Assembly (NCBI RefSeq): GCF_015840335.1
Contig: NZ_CP060395.1
Location: forward strand, 3,013,277-3,077,276
DNA length: 64,000 bases
From: Synechococcus sp. CBW1108
GTDB taxonomy: Bacteria; Cyanobacteriota; Cyanobacteriia; PCC-6307; Cyanobiaceae
Direction of reading: 5' to 3'
In this document: piece by piece, positions 44,701 through 52,539 of the stretch
Position numbering within the stretch: the first letter of the stretch is position 1
How the letters are laid out: the number at the start of each line of letters is the position of its first letter
Notes under the pieces: generated by a model
The model's input: only the letters and a program-made list of their open reading frames with translations
Told to the model about the DNA's origin: nothing
Database searches by the model: none
Translations under genes and position numbers: made by a program

Positions 44701-44756
44701 ATCAAGAACATGATGACCAGCCACCTGCTCATAGGGCTCAACGGATTGACTCTCAT
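41742..44756 (-). CDS. Secreted TPR-CHAT caspase-like protease
   Basis: Start taken at ATG 44756 (MRVNPLSPMSRWLVIMFLMA); the frame opens at 44807. About 1004 aa. A signal peptide ends near VLAS. Residues about 50-460 hold roughly nine 42-residue kinesin-light-chain-type TPRs (for example LNNLGVLLSDQGRHAAANLL). A linker follows, then a C-terminal CHAT domain (about 700-1000) with the catalytic dyad in LLHIASHGFFVAD (His) and LVVLSACSTGQGD (Cys). CHAT proteases cleave partner proteins after TPR-sensed activation. The TPR half has clearly lower GC than the CHAT half, with the change near 43.3 kb, which suggests a domain join. It diverges from the sigma-like operon at 44890. Confidence 0.85.
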   Translation of the reverse strand: MRVNPLSPMSRWLVIMFLMAAGLGSTQVGFAGPVLASEATSNLNSNQPDIKAIFEQAEKLRTEGKYGAAVNIWRQLMPIIEKNFGIESPTASEALYMIASLLDKSGRTTDAETYYRRHLKLQKKLLGSIHPEVSKALLILSFNLEDQLKYTAAENARREALFIDESLLGSNDLGVATTLTLLAYNLNNQGRYNDAEQVFRRALAIEDLALGQDSQKYATSLNYLAGLLKRQGRLDEADYYYSRSLSTREKLLGPSHPDTATTLNDLTLVKIGRGRHLLAEELLLQSLEIFRKEIGAESQQFANALSNLAVVSNYLGKYAEAEKMLRQSLLINEKNLGPENAGLAATINNLGLLMQELGRYPEAESLLKRSLIINEKNRGPNHPETANSLNNLGVLLSDQGRHAAANLLYRRSLAIESKSSNNDYLRMGSLYANMSREHAIAGQYSEALMLITKSLAMEFTWLTREAPPLPSELRSKFLDQLSQNWQIPFGWIESHPPAAELALNTRLNRQGLLLEIEQRQGLLLNSPGVDQAKVEQLQALTQQLASVSLPPEHRAAARDQRDRLQSELYRQIPELQIQLVTPLEVAKALPADGVLVEFQRYRSWDGRKPKNQRWGEAQYIALVLKPSGSISSMPLGPAAAIEATVHKGLSASAEDLTDAEAVWAQLSNQVLKPLLPQLSGSRQWFLSPDGELNRVPFAALPAPQQPSTPLAKVVQLRLLTTGRELVRLQQPAPPSTAALVMANPSYDRANAKPTPATRPDTDTNGAQRRSAELGSSRWNPLPATQREGQQVASLLGSGLISGAAATTTSLQRQKGPALLHIASHGFFVADSEKEPARPLLALQDQSTLLWPLRGEDPQLRSGLVFAGANQPDADPNDDGYLTAAEAVNLNLKGTQLVVLSACSTGQGDVRTGEGVYGLQRSLTVAGARSTLLSLWKVDDAATAEFMSRFYKRLKAGEGRADALAAVQSEFRSGAVRGPGGEDWSPPYYWAAWQLVGDWRPIQGL

Positions 44757-44889
44757 CGTCCGAACCCCAGGCTGGTGTGCATGCTCCACTCCTTTCTCGG
44801 TTCTCAACTTGTTCTAGCCGAGGTGGCTTGATTCATGCCTGAGCAGTACAGACTGGCCGCACCGCGCACCCCAGCTGGCCGGCACTGCC

Positions 44890-46182
44890 ATGGGCGAGTA
44901 CCAGGAACTCATACAGCTGACCCCGGAGGGCATCCGCTCCCGTGAGCAGCCCCTGGTGATGTCCACCCTGGCGGCGCTGGGATGTGAGACGGCTGAACCC
45001 TGCCGCAGCCTGGATCTGGACCTACTTGAGGCCAGCCAGGTCAAAGCCGATCCACTGCCGCTTCTCTGCCTCCGTTGCCGTATCAGCCATGCCTTGCATG
45101 GCTGGTTGCTGGCCACCTACAAGGTCCACAAGGCTTTGCATGGCATCGAGGTGGAGGTGATGGCCAGCTATGCCCTCGACGACGACGGCGAGCTGACCAT
45201 CCGTACCGGCCCGTCAGAGACGGCGCCGTTTACCTATGCCCAGATCGCCTCAATGCCGGCGGGGCTGATCAGCCCGTTTTCGGCCGAGGTGCTGCGCAGC
45301 TACGACTCTGCTCTATGCGGGCTGCCCCACTGGTCACGGCTCAAGATCCAGGCCCACAACGAGCTCAAGGCGTACTTCAGGCAGCACGGCCTACTGCTGA
45401 TTTCCGATTGGGCCCTGCTGAGCAACAGCAGCCCCACCCGGGTGCGGCAGGCCTGCGCGCAGCACGTCAGAAGCCGCGCAACGATTGAAGCCCTGTGCGC
45501 CCTGCACGGCCGCTACGGCCTGCCCTATGAAGCAGCCAAGCTCAGCTACAAGCAGGCAACGGGCAAGGCATCGGGCTGGCAGCCAGATCTGGCCTTTCTG
45601 CGGGCGCTTGCACCGGATCAAGATCCCTTCACCACCAGCGATCAGCTCAAGGCGATCGCCCTGGCCATTCGGCAGCTGTTGACGATCAGGGCCAGCAAAA
45701 GCCTCGATGAAGCCGCCGCTGCGGGTTTTGAAGCGATCGATCCCAGTTATCTGGCTGCTTCTGAACAGGAGCAAGGGCCCTCAGGGGGCGAGCTCAAAGC
45801 CCTGATCGATGCCGCCCTGCAGCGAGCCATGGATCAGCACATGCCCCAGGTGCTTGCCACCGCGGGCAAGAACGCAAAACTGCTGCGCTGCCTGTGGGCT
45901 GGCTGGGCAGAGGGCCTGACCAACCGCCCCCTTGCCGATCGCTGCAATACAAGTTGCGGAACTGTGAGCAAGAAGCTCCGCCCGTCGGAGCACGCATCAG
46001 CCATCGCCACCGCAGCCGCCATGGAGCTCAAGCGTCACCCGGCCTTTGCCAGCTGCGGCCAGAGCGTGGAGGCCGCCGAGCGGCTGGCGGGTGCCTTGCG
46101 GAATCACCTGCTTGAGCCAGAACGAGAAGGAGACATCGCTCCTCTGCGCCGTTGGGTGCAACACCACCTGAGCCAGTCATGA
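44890..46182 (+). CDS. Divergent sigma-70-like protein of the CHAT/DUF1822 cluster
   Basis: 430 aa. Residues 55-90 (PLPLLCLRCRISHALHGWLL) and the following YALDDDGEL resemble the large sigma-like proteins encoded upstream of DUF1822 and CHASE2 genes in many cyanobacteria. LKAYFRQHGLLLISDWALLS then SPTRVRQA matches their middle region. The C-terminus (WAGWAEGLTNRPLADRCNTS then CGTVSKKL) looks like the helix-turn-helix that would bind a -35 element. The match is by remembered family pattern and is divergent. It overlaps DUF1822 by ATGA, so all four genes are coupled. It may direct transcription of this module. Confidence 0.6.
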   Translation: MGEYQELIQLTPEGIRSREQPLVMSTLAALGCETAEPCRSLDLDLLEASQVKADPLPLLCLRCRISHALHGWLLATYKVHKALHGIEVEVMASYALDDDGELTIRTGPSETAPFTYAQIASMPAGLISPFSAEVLRSYDSALCGLPHWSRLKIQAHNELKAYFRQHGLLLISDWALLSNSSPTRVRQACAQHVRSRATIEALCALHGRYGLPYEAAKLSYKQATGKASGWQPDLAFLRALAPDQDPFTTSDQLKAIALAIRQLLTIRASKSLDEAAAAGFEAIDPSYLAASEQEQGPSGGELKALIDAALQRAMDQHMPQVLATAGKNAKLLRCLWAGWAEGLTNRPLADRCNTSCGTVSKKLRPSEHASAIATAAAMELKRHPAFASCGQSVEAAERLAGALRNHLLEPEREGDIAPLRRWVQHHLSQS

Positions 46183-47177
46183 CCGAACCGACCCCTCCGA
46201 TGGACGTGCTGCCGATGCCCGCAGGGGCGATCGAGCTGCCCGTGGATGAGCCCTGGCCCAGCGAGCGGGCCCTGGCGGTGGAGGCGCTCCGGCAGGTGCT
46301 GGCAAGCCAGGCCAAGGCATTGCCGTTGGGGCCGGAAACCGCTGCAGAAGACGACGGCCGGCTGCTGAGTCTGAACCGCTTTGCGCTGCAGCTGGCCACC
46401 AGCGGCATCGCGGCTGATCAGATTGCAGTGGATGCCAAGCCCTGGGGGGAGGAGGGCACAGCACCACAGCTGTTGCTGGCGGCCCAGGTTGATGAGGAAA
46501 ACGCCGTGGTGGCCTTTGCTGGGGTGCTCACCGGCTGCGAGTTTGTGGCGTTGGCCCGCCAGGCCGAGCGCAGCGGTGATCAGCTGTGGCTCGATGCTGA
46601 TGCCTTCAAGGGAGGGGTGGAGCGACTGCTGACGCTGGTGCAGCTGCTCGAACCAGCGGCCCTACCCCGGGTGGCCTTGCCGAGTCTGCAGCGTCAGGTG
46701 GTGGCCGTGGCCGACTGGCTCGGCGGGCAGCTCGATGGAGCCCTGCAGCAGGTGTTCGGCGCCCAGTGGCAACCCCTCACCCAGGGTGCTTTTTTCAGTG
46801 GTGGTGCCGCAGCGGCCGAAACAGATGCCCTGGCGCTGGTTGCGATTCCGTTGGGGCTCGATGGCGGCCAGCTGGTGTGCGGGCAGGCGGCCGAAGGTTG
46901 CGTGGAGCGTTTTGTGCTGCAGATGGTGGCCACCGGTGCTGATCCAGCCCGCCCCGATGGCTTGGTGCTGCGGCTCACCGCCGCGATGGCTGGCGACCTG
47001 CTGCCCGATGGCCTGGTGATCACGGCGCACCAAGGCAGCCACGAGCAACGCCAGTGCGCCGACAGCAGCACCCAGATCGAGCTGGTGTTCGGCGGGGGAG
47101 CGGAGCTGATCACGGTGCGCCTGAGCTACCCCGGCAGCAGCGATCTGGCGCTGCCCCCCCTGCAGCTTCCGGGCTGA
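46179..47177 (+). CDS. DUF1822-family protein
   Basis: Start at ATG 46179 (MTEPTPPMDVLPMP), overlapping the previous stop by ATGA; an in-frame upstream ATG at 46152 lies inside the previous gene. 332 aa. The N-terminal part has the DUF1822 pattern: RLLSLNRFALQLATSGIA, LLLAAQVDEENAVVAFAGVL and DQLWLDADAFKGGVERLLTL. The remainder is beta-rich. The family is almost confined to cyanobacteria and sits next to CHAT-CHASE2 genes. Its biochemical role is unknown; an adaptor between the sigma-like and CHAT proteins is possible. Confidence 0.72.
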   Translation: MTEPTPPMDVLPMPAGAIELPVDEPWPSERALAVEALRQVLASQAKALPLGPETAAEDDGRLLSLNRFALQLATSGIAADQIAVDAKPWGEEGTAPQLLLAAQVDEENAVVAFAGVLTGCEFVALARQAERSGDQLWLDADAFKGGVERLLTLVQLLEPAALPRVALPSLQRQVVAVADWLGGQLDGALQQVFGAQWQPLTQGAFFSGGAAAAETDALALVAIPLGLDGGQLVCGQAAEGCVERFVLQMVATGADPARPDGLVLRLTAAMAGDLLPDGLVITAHQGSHEQRQCADSSTQIELVFGGGAELITVRLSYPGSSDLALPPLQLPG

Positions 47178-49339
47178 TGGGCGCCCGCATCGATCTGCTG
47201 ATTCGCCAGGCGGTGGATGGCAGCGGCCAATTGCAGGTGTTTCTGGCGGCTCCCGGCCGGCAGGATGCTTTTGTCGTGCCCATCCCCAGGGAGTTGCTCA
47301 CCCTGCAGCGGGTGTGGCGGCAGCGCTTCTTGAAGCACCATGACCCGGCCTTTGCCTGGCCGGAAGGCGCGGCGGTGGTTCGCAGCTACAGCGAACAGTT
47401 GCGCCAGGGTCTGCAGCAGTGGATCGACAGCTCCGCCTGGCTGCCCTTGCAACGGCTGTTGAAGGATCTGCCGGATCTGCCGTTGTCCCTGCGGCTGGAG
47501 GGCGTCGATGAGACGTTCGGCAGCCTGCCCTGGGAGAGCTTGGCGCTGGGGCGACCTATTTGGCGGCTCGATGGCGACGCTCCTGTCGCGGGCAGTTCGG
47601 CTCCGGTACGGGCCCGCAAGCCGCGCATCCTGTTGTTGGTGGGGTCAGAGGCCGGACTCCACCTCGATGGCGAAGTGGGGCGGCTGCAGGCGCAGCAACG
47701 CAGCGGCCGGATTCATCTCAGCGTGCTGCGGGGTCAGGGCTTTAACCCAGCAGCCCTGCGGACGGCATTGGCCCAGGGTGCCGGCTGGGATGCGCTGCTC
47801 TACCTGGGCCACAGCAGCGGCGGGCCCAATGGAGGGGTATTGCACCTGGGTGATGGCAGCCAGCTCGATGGCCAAGCCCTGGAAGCTGATCTGGCGGTAG
47901 CGGCCAGCCATGGGCTGCGCGTGTTGCTGTTCAACAGCTGCAGCGGTCTGCAGCTCGCTCAGCACGCGGCCCGGGCAGGCATCGACTGGGCGGTGTGTTT
48001 CCTGGAGCCCGTGCCATCAGCAGCAGCAGCGTTGGCCTTTGCCCAGCTCCTGAAGCGGCTGGAGGCGGGCAGCGATCTGCAGGCCGCCGTGATTCACACC
48101 CGGCAGATGCTGGCTGAACGCAAGGGTTGTGAGGGCTGCGAGCTGCTGCTGGCGGCAGTCGCCACGCCCATCGCCAAGCCCTTCCAGCTGCCCCTGCAGC
48201 GGCGACGGCAGCTGCTGCTGCGATTGGCCAGCACCAAGCGGAAGCAGGCGATTGCCGCAGGAGCATTTGTGGCGGCAGCCCTGGTGATGGAGTTCACCCC
48301 CGCCAACCCGCTCAATAGCTACCTGCTGGATCGGCGGCTGGAGGTGCAGCGGCTCTGGCGCCAGCTCACCCGGCAGCCTGGGCCAGGGGCCGCCAGCCCC
48401 ATCACGGTGCTGCTGCTGGATCCCGCCACCACTCTCCCGGAACTGGGAGGTGGAGCTGTGGTGGATCACACCTCAAGGGTTGCTCTGGCTGAGGTGCTCC
48501 ATAAAACCCCGCCAGCGCAAGTGCCTGTGGTGGGTCTGGATGTGGTGTTCGATCAGCCCCGCCCCGGCACTGATCTGCTGGCTGCTGTTTTGCGCCGTCA
48601 ACCTGGCCGCAAGGTGGTGGGAGGTTTTGTGCCCCAGCTGGGTGCGCCCTGCCAGGGCCAGAGCGGCAACTTCTGGTTGGAGAGCTCACCGCTGGCGGCG
48701 GCAGGGTTGATCGGAAAGAGCCTGGCGGTCGGTACGGCTGGCTCTTGCGGGGTGCTCAAATCGCTGCCCCTGCATCTGCTGTATGCGATCACCAGCGACA
48801 ACTTCGCCGGTGCCTTGAGCAAGCAGAGCGTCCCTGTGTTGCCGGCTGATCGGGTGATCGACTGGTCGCTCAACTGGGCCGAGCAGATCCGCCTGGTGCA
48901 ACCGGCCGAGCTGCCACAGCTCAAGGCACCTGTGCTGTTGGTGGGCACCAGCGGCCGGCTCGGCAACCAGTCAGAAGACCTCTTTGAAGCGCCCGCCACA
49001 GTGCAGGACGCTCTGTTGCGCGGCGACCAACCGCTATGGAACGGAAATGCCCGCGAAGTGCCAGGGGTGCTGGTGCAAGCGGTGCTGATCCAATCGCTCA
49101 ACTTGCAGCACTGGCTGACCCCGCTCTCGCAGACCCTGTGCACCGCAGCTGCCGCTGCCCTGGGGGTGGTGTTGGCAGCGCTGCTGGAGAAGCGTCAGCA
49201 TCGCTGGACTGCGGTCGCTCTGCTCGTGCTGGTGTGCTCCCCGCTGGCCTGGAGCCTGGCGATCTGGCAGCTCTGGTTGGTGCCGTTGCTGCTGCCCCTG
49301 CTGGCCCTCAGTGCCACCGCCTCCTGCCGTGATGACTGA
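47177..49339 (+). CDS. CHAT-CHASE2 membrane protein
   Basis: Start at ATG 47177 (MGARIDLLIRQAVDG), in a TGATG overlap with DUF1822. 720 aa. The N-terminal CHAT protease domain (about 130-340) has the dyad in LLYLGHSSGGPNGG (His) and VLLFNSCSGLQLA (Cys). One hydrophobic segment (AAGAFVAAALVMEF, about 355-370) leads into a CHASE2 sensory domain (about 400-630: VLLLDPATTLPELGGGAVVD, VVGLDVVFDQPRP). It ends with two or three membrane helices (about 650-710). The layout suggests an extracytoplasmic sensor that activates a cytoplasmic caspase-like protease. The substrate may be a neighbour. Confidence 0.85.
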   Translation: MGARIDLLIRQAVDGSGQLQVFLAAPGRQDAFVVPIPRELLTLQRVWRQRFLKHHDPAFAWPEGAAVVRSYSEQLRQGLQQWIDSSAWLPLQRLLKDLPDLPLSLRLEGVDETFGSLPWESLALGRPIWRLDGDAPVAGSSAPVRARKPRILLLVGSEAGLHLDGEVGRLQAQQRSGRIHLSVLRGQGFNPAALRTALAQGAGWDALLYLGHSSGGPNGGVLHLGDGSQLDGQALEADLAVAASHGLRVLLFNSCSGLQLAQHAARAGIDWAVCFLEPVPSAAAALAFAQLLKRLEAGSDLQAAVIHTRQMLAERKGCEGCELLLAAVATPIAKPFQLPLQRRRQLLLRLASTKRKQAIAAGAFVAAALVMEFTPANPLNSYLLDRRLEVQRLWRQLTRQPGPGAASPITVLLLDPATTLPELGGGAVVDHTSRVALAEVLHKTPPAQVPVVGLDVVFDQPRPGTDLLAAVLRRQPGRKVVGGFVPQLGAPCQGQSGNFWLESSPLAAAGLIGKSLAVGTAGSCGVLKSLPLHLLYAITSDNFAGALSKQSVPVLPADRVIDWSLNWAEQIRLVQPAELPQLKAPVLLVGTSGRLGNQSEDLFEAPATVQDALLRGDQPLWNGNAREVPGVLVQAVLIQSLNLQHWLTPLSQTLCTAAAAALGVVLAALLEKRQHRWTAVALLVLVCSPLAWSLAIWQLWLVPLLLPLLALSATASCRDD

Positions 49340-50021
49340 ACGTCGCCCTCTCACCATGAACCGCTCGATCGTTCTCTCCATCGCCGCCACCGTTGCCATG
49401 GCCCTGGCATCGCCCTGGCAGGGTTCCGTGCAGGCGCAGGCCAACCCGCCTGCCAGCAAGCGCCAGCCTCCGTCGCTGAGCTTGATCCAGAAGTTGCGTG
49501 CCTTTCTCGGCCTCAACCCGCCGGTGGCCGTCGGCGGCAGCCGCAGTTGTGATGGGGCGCCGATCTGTCTGGTGAGCCCCTGGCCCGGTGCAACGGTCGG
49601 GCTGAGCAGGCCGGTGCTTCAGGCCGTTGGCCCGCTCAATGAACTGCGGATCGAGCGCGCTGGTGTGATCGTCTGGCGGCAACGGGCCAGCTCTACCCAG
49701 CCGATCGAAGGGCCTGTGGCCTGGCCCATCGAACCGCTGAACCCTGGAGAGGCATTCACCATCAGGGTCCGCCCCCGGGGTGCCGCGGGTGGCGATTTTG
49801 CGGCATTCCCGTTCAAGGTCGCCAGTGCCGAGGTGCTGGCCGCCAACCAGCGGCAGATCGCCGCCCTTGGTTCGGATCCGGCCGCCTGGGACCGGGCTCT
49901 GGCTCAGCTTTCACCCCGCCAAGGTGCTTTGGCTGCCGCCCTGCTCAGCAGCCCGGATGCACCAGCGGATCTGCGTGGGGGCCTTGGCTGCGGTGATCAA
50001 ACAACTTCTCCTCCTCCTTGA
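49332..50021 (+). CDS. Secreted DUF928-like protein
   Basis: Start at ATG 49332 (MTERRPLTMNRSIVL), overlapping the CHAT-CHASE2 stop; ATG 49356 is an alternative that gives a tighter signal peptide ending VQAQA. About 229 aa. Two cysteines (SRSCDGAPICLVSPWPG) sit at the start of the mature domain, then beta strands and a helical end (LAANQRQIAALGSDPAAW). Position and layout match the DUF928-type proteins at the end of cyanobacterial DUF1822/CHASE2 operons. Sequence similarity is weak. Periplasmic location is inferred. Its 3' end overlaps the convergent RHH gene by 25 bp. Confidence 0.55.
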   Translation: MTERRPLTMNRSIVLSIAATVAMALASPWQGSVQAQANPPASKRQPPSLSLIQKLRAFLGLNPPVAVGGSRSCDGAPICLVSPWPGATVGLSRPVLQAVGPLNELRIERAGVIVWRQRASSTQPIEGPVAWPIEPLNPGEAFTIRVRPRGAAGGDFAAFPFKVASAEVLAANQRQIAALGSDPAAWDRALAQLSPRQGALAAALLSSPDAPADLRGGLGCGDQTTSPPP

Positions 50022-50365
50022 TCCGTAGGTAATGGCATCGAGGCTTCAGGGGCATCATCCATGCCCGTTAGCAGGATTTCGCTGAGGATGTAATCAACCA
50101 CCGCTGCGCGGCTGTCGAACCCCATCTCCTCTCGGGCACCCTCGATTGCCGAGAGCAAAGGAATGCTCAGCTCAATACTCAGCCTTCTTTTTTTATCGTC
50201 TGTAATGCCCCTTAGCAGGATTTCGCTGAGGATGAGATCAACCACCGCTGCGCTGCTGTCGAACCCCCACTTCTCTCGGGCAGCCTCGATTGCCGAGAGC
50301 AAAGGAATGCTCAGCTCAAAACTCACCCTTCTTGTTTGATCGTCTGTTGAATTCATTGTCGTCAT
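49997..50365 (-). CDS. Tandem ribbon-helix-helix-like protein (internal duplication)
   Basis: 122 aa made of two near-identical 48-residue units: RRVSFELSIPLLSAIEAARE... and RRLSIELSIPLLSAIEGARE..., each ending in a SEILLxG helix. The DNA shows the same as a 144-bp direct repeat (about 50068-50211 and 50212-50355). A short basic strand followed by two helices suits a ribbon-helix-helix fold, which normally works as a dimer. Here one chain could supply both halves. No toxin gene lies directly beside it, so an antitoxin role is not supported. The gene overlaps the end of the DUF928-like gene tail to tail. Confidence 0.6.
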   Translation of the reverse strand: MTTMNSTDDQTRRVSFELSIPLLSAIEAAREKWGFDSSAAVVDLILSEILLRGITDDKKRRLSIELSIPLLSAIEGAREEMGFDSRAAVVDYILSEILLTGMDDAPEASMPLPTDQGGGEVV

Positions 50366-50410
50366 CGGGAAGAATCACTCTGTAGCGCTGTAAGCAGAGA
50401 CGGTTGAGGC

Positions 50411-50980
50411 TCAGAATGCGAGCTGGGCCAGCATCCTGTTCAGCCCCTGGGGCTGATGCACCAATTGATGCCAGAGGGGCATGGTCTGGGCCAGGGCTGC
50501 AGCCGCTGCCTGAGCAGCAGCCAGGGAGCGAGCACCGAGAAACTCCATCCCATCGGATTGCCGGTGAAACCGGATCAGGGTTACGCCAGCTGACTGGTCG
50601 GCACCATCCACCACCAGCTGGGATGTTGAACCCATCCAGCTCTCCTGAAAGCTGATGGCGGCGGCGGTGCTGCTGGGCCTGATGCCCACGACTGCCATCG
50701 GGTCGGCCACAAAACGGCTGGGAACCACCAGCACGGGCAGCGACGGAGCCAGGCTGCAATCAGCACCGCCAAAGGGGTTCCCGCTTTCTGTCACTGGCGT
50801 AACGCAGCAGAAGCTTTCAGTGGGATTCGCCCGGCATAGCCCGTAGAGGTGGACGGTCCAGCGTTGGTTGGCCATTGCCCGACCGACGACCGCGGGGACC
50901 TGCTGGAGGGCGGGGATCACCACGCTCTCAACGGCGAGGCGCATCGCAGCGGAGACGAGGTAACTGGTTTTGTAGCCCAT
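50411..50980 (-). CDS. Hypothetical protein, 189 aa
   Basis: Start taken at ATG 50980 (MGYKTSYLVSAAMRLAVESV). It has no classical signal peptide, but an amphipathic or hydrophobic N-terminal helix. The central part has three cysteines (YGLCRANPTESFCCVTP and GADCSLAP) and a Val-rich strand (LPVLVVPSRFVADPMAVVGI). The C-terminus is Ala/Gln-rich and helical. Not recognised. Confidence 0.45.
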   Translation of the reverse strand: MGYKTSYLVSAAMRLAVESVVIPALQQVPAVVGRAMANQRWTVHLYGLCRANPTESFCCVTPVTESGNPFGGADCSLAPSLPVLVVPSRFVADPMAVVGIRPSSTAAAISFQESWMGSTSQLVVDGADQSAGVTLIRFHRQSDGMEFLGARSLAAAQAAAAALAQTMPLWHQLVHQPQGLNRMLAQLAF

Positions 50981-51079
50981 GGGAATCAGACGTGAGGTGG
51001 GGCTGCACCGCGGCACTGGTGCACAGGCACTTCTCGTTTCAGGTTCTGGTGGCTGATTCCGTTCGCCGCGAAACTGCCT

Positions 51080-51385
51080 TTAATACGTCCAGGCCACCTG
51101 CCAGCACTGGCCGATGCCATTGCAGACCACTACCGGATAGGGAGCCTGCCGCACGTTCACCCCGCTGGAACTGGCGCACGCCCACTGCTCCAGGCCCGTG
51201 ATCGTGCGGCCCATGTAGATCGGATCCACCACTAGGTGACGGATCCGGCCGCAAAACATTGCTGCTGCAACCTCGTTGGCATGAGCCCTGCCGCCGCCGA
51301 AAAGCATCTCGGCACCGTGCAAGAGGCTGATGGTGGCTGACACCGTTGCCCTTGCCGTTAATTCCAGCGCGTCTCGGGAAGCCAT
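51080..51385 (-). CDS. Hypothetical protein, about 101 aa
   Basis: Start taken at ATG 51385 (MASRDALELTARATVSATIS); the frame also has ATG 51409. It has an Ala-rich helical first half and a strand-rich second half with cysteines (PYPVVVCNGIGQCWQVAWTY). It is on the same strand as the previous hypothetical and may be co-transcribed. Not recognised. Confidence 0.4.
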   Translation of the reverse strand: MASRDALELTARATVSATISLLHGAEMLFGGGRAHANEVAAAMFCGRIRHLVVDPIYMGRTITGLEQWACASSSGVNVRQAPYPVVVCNGIGQCWQVAWTY

Positions 51386-51483
51386 CAGCCCATCATCAGC
51401 GCATTGCATTGAGCGTCTCGTTTCAACCCCGGCCGAGTGATTCCTTCCCTAAAAAGGCTTCAGAAAATGACAGTCGTATCGGA

Positions 51484-51816
51484 GTGTCGATACAGCCACC
51501 TCAGCTATGGCTGATGCTGGTATTCACCGTGGCCAGCGCATCGGCCCTGGCCCAGCAGTCTGTGGAACCGCTGCCAAAGGTAGGTGGCTGCCCCCTCGGC
51601 TACTACAGCTCCGGCGGCTACTGCGTTCCGAGCTCTGGTGGTAACACCCGCGGCGCCATTGAAAAGGTGGGCGGGGGCTGCCCGCTGGGCTTTTATTCGT
51701 CTGGCAACTACTGCGTCAGCAGCCCCAGCAACGACCAGGAGGCGATCCCGAAGACCGGCAACTCCTGCCCGCTGGGCTGGTACAGCTCGAGCGGCTACTG
51801 CGTCAAAAGTCGCTGA
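51484..51816 (+). CDS. Secreted Cys-repeat protein, paralogue of 3262-3594
   Basis: The start is uncertain: GTG 51484 gives a signal-like N-terminus (SIQPPQLWLMLVFTVASASA) ending ALA-QQ. The longer frame from 51346 is not signal-like, and an ATG at 51467 is out of frame. Three repeats with C-P-L-G-[YFW]-Y-S-S-x-x-Y-C-V cores follow, almost identical to the paralogue. The DUF4236 gene starts 3 bp after the stop, so the two are co-transcribed. Confidence 0.7.
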   Translation: MSIQPPQLWLMLVFTVASASALAQQSVEPLPKVGGCPLGYYSSGGYCVPSSGGNTRGAIEKVGGGCPLGFYSSGNYCVSSPSNDQEAIPKTGNSCPLGWYSSSGYCVKSR

Positions 51817-51819
51817 ACC

Positions 51820-52398
51820 ATGGGTTTCCGATTCCGCCGCTCCGCCCGCCTCGGGCCCCTGCGCTTCAATTTCGCCAAGGGGGGCTTGAGCTCGATCTCG
51901 GTGGGCGGGCGGGGCGCCTCGTTCAATATCCCCGTCGCCCGCAGTGGCAGCCCGCGCACCACGGTGGGAATACCCGGAACTGGGCTGAGCTGGAGTGTGG
52001 AGCACTCGCCTGATCGGCCAGCTGTGATCCCTGCAGGGAGTGCAGCAGGGCTGCCCAACAGCCGGCGCTTACGGCCTGGCCAGCTCGATGCGTTTAAGCA
52101 GTCCCTGCTTGGGGTGCTGCAACAGGAGTTGTTCGCTGCGGGATCAGAAGGTGCCCAGCTCTGGGAGAACGGCAGCGTGAGTCGTTTGCTGGGCGATGGC
52201 TCCTTGAGCCCACGAACCGCTGGGCTGCTGGCGCTGATCGAAACACCGGAGGCGATGGAGGGCTATCTCATGCGGGCCCAAAGCCAGGACGACGCCAAAC
52301 GCCGCACCCAGCGCTGCATCGAGGCCATGCAGGAGGCCTCGCGGTTGGCCGCCTCTAAAGGGTGGCTTGCGACAGGCAGAAGCTCGGGATCAATCTGA
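51820..52398 (+). CDS. DUF4236-domain protein
   Basis: 192 aa. The first 60 residues match DUF4236: MGFRFRRSARLGPLRFNFAK, GGLSSISVGGRGASFN and TVGIPGTGLSWS. This short beta domain is found at the N-terminus of diverse bacterial proteins. The rest is helical, without an assignable domain. It lies 3 bp after a secreted Cys-repeat gene. Function unknown. Confidence 0.75.
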   Translation: MGFRFRRSARLGPLRFNFAKGGLSSISVGGRGASFNIPVARSGSPRTTVGIPGTGLSWSVEHSPDRPAVIPAGSAAGLPNSRRLRPGQLDAFKQSLLGVLQQELFAAGSEGAQLWENGSVSRLLGDGSLSPRTAGLLALIETPEAMEGYLMRAQSQDDAKRRTQRCIEAMQEASRLAASKGWLATGRSSGSI

Positions 52399-52539
52399 TC
52401 CTCCCCCCTGGCGTGAACGTCCCTCAGCCACTTCAGTGCCGCGACGCCGCTGGGGATCGACATCAGCCCAGGCGGATCCCACAGGGCGTGGCGAGATGCG
52501 GTGCAGACTGCGCCCAGAGCTGCGGTGAGCCCAAGGTCG

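Noticed and set aside
49997-50365. Antitoxin of a toxin-antitoxin pair
   Set aside because: The RHH-like fold is suggestive, but no toxin-like gene is adjacent on the same strand.
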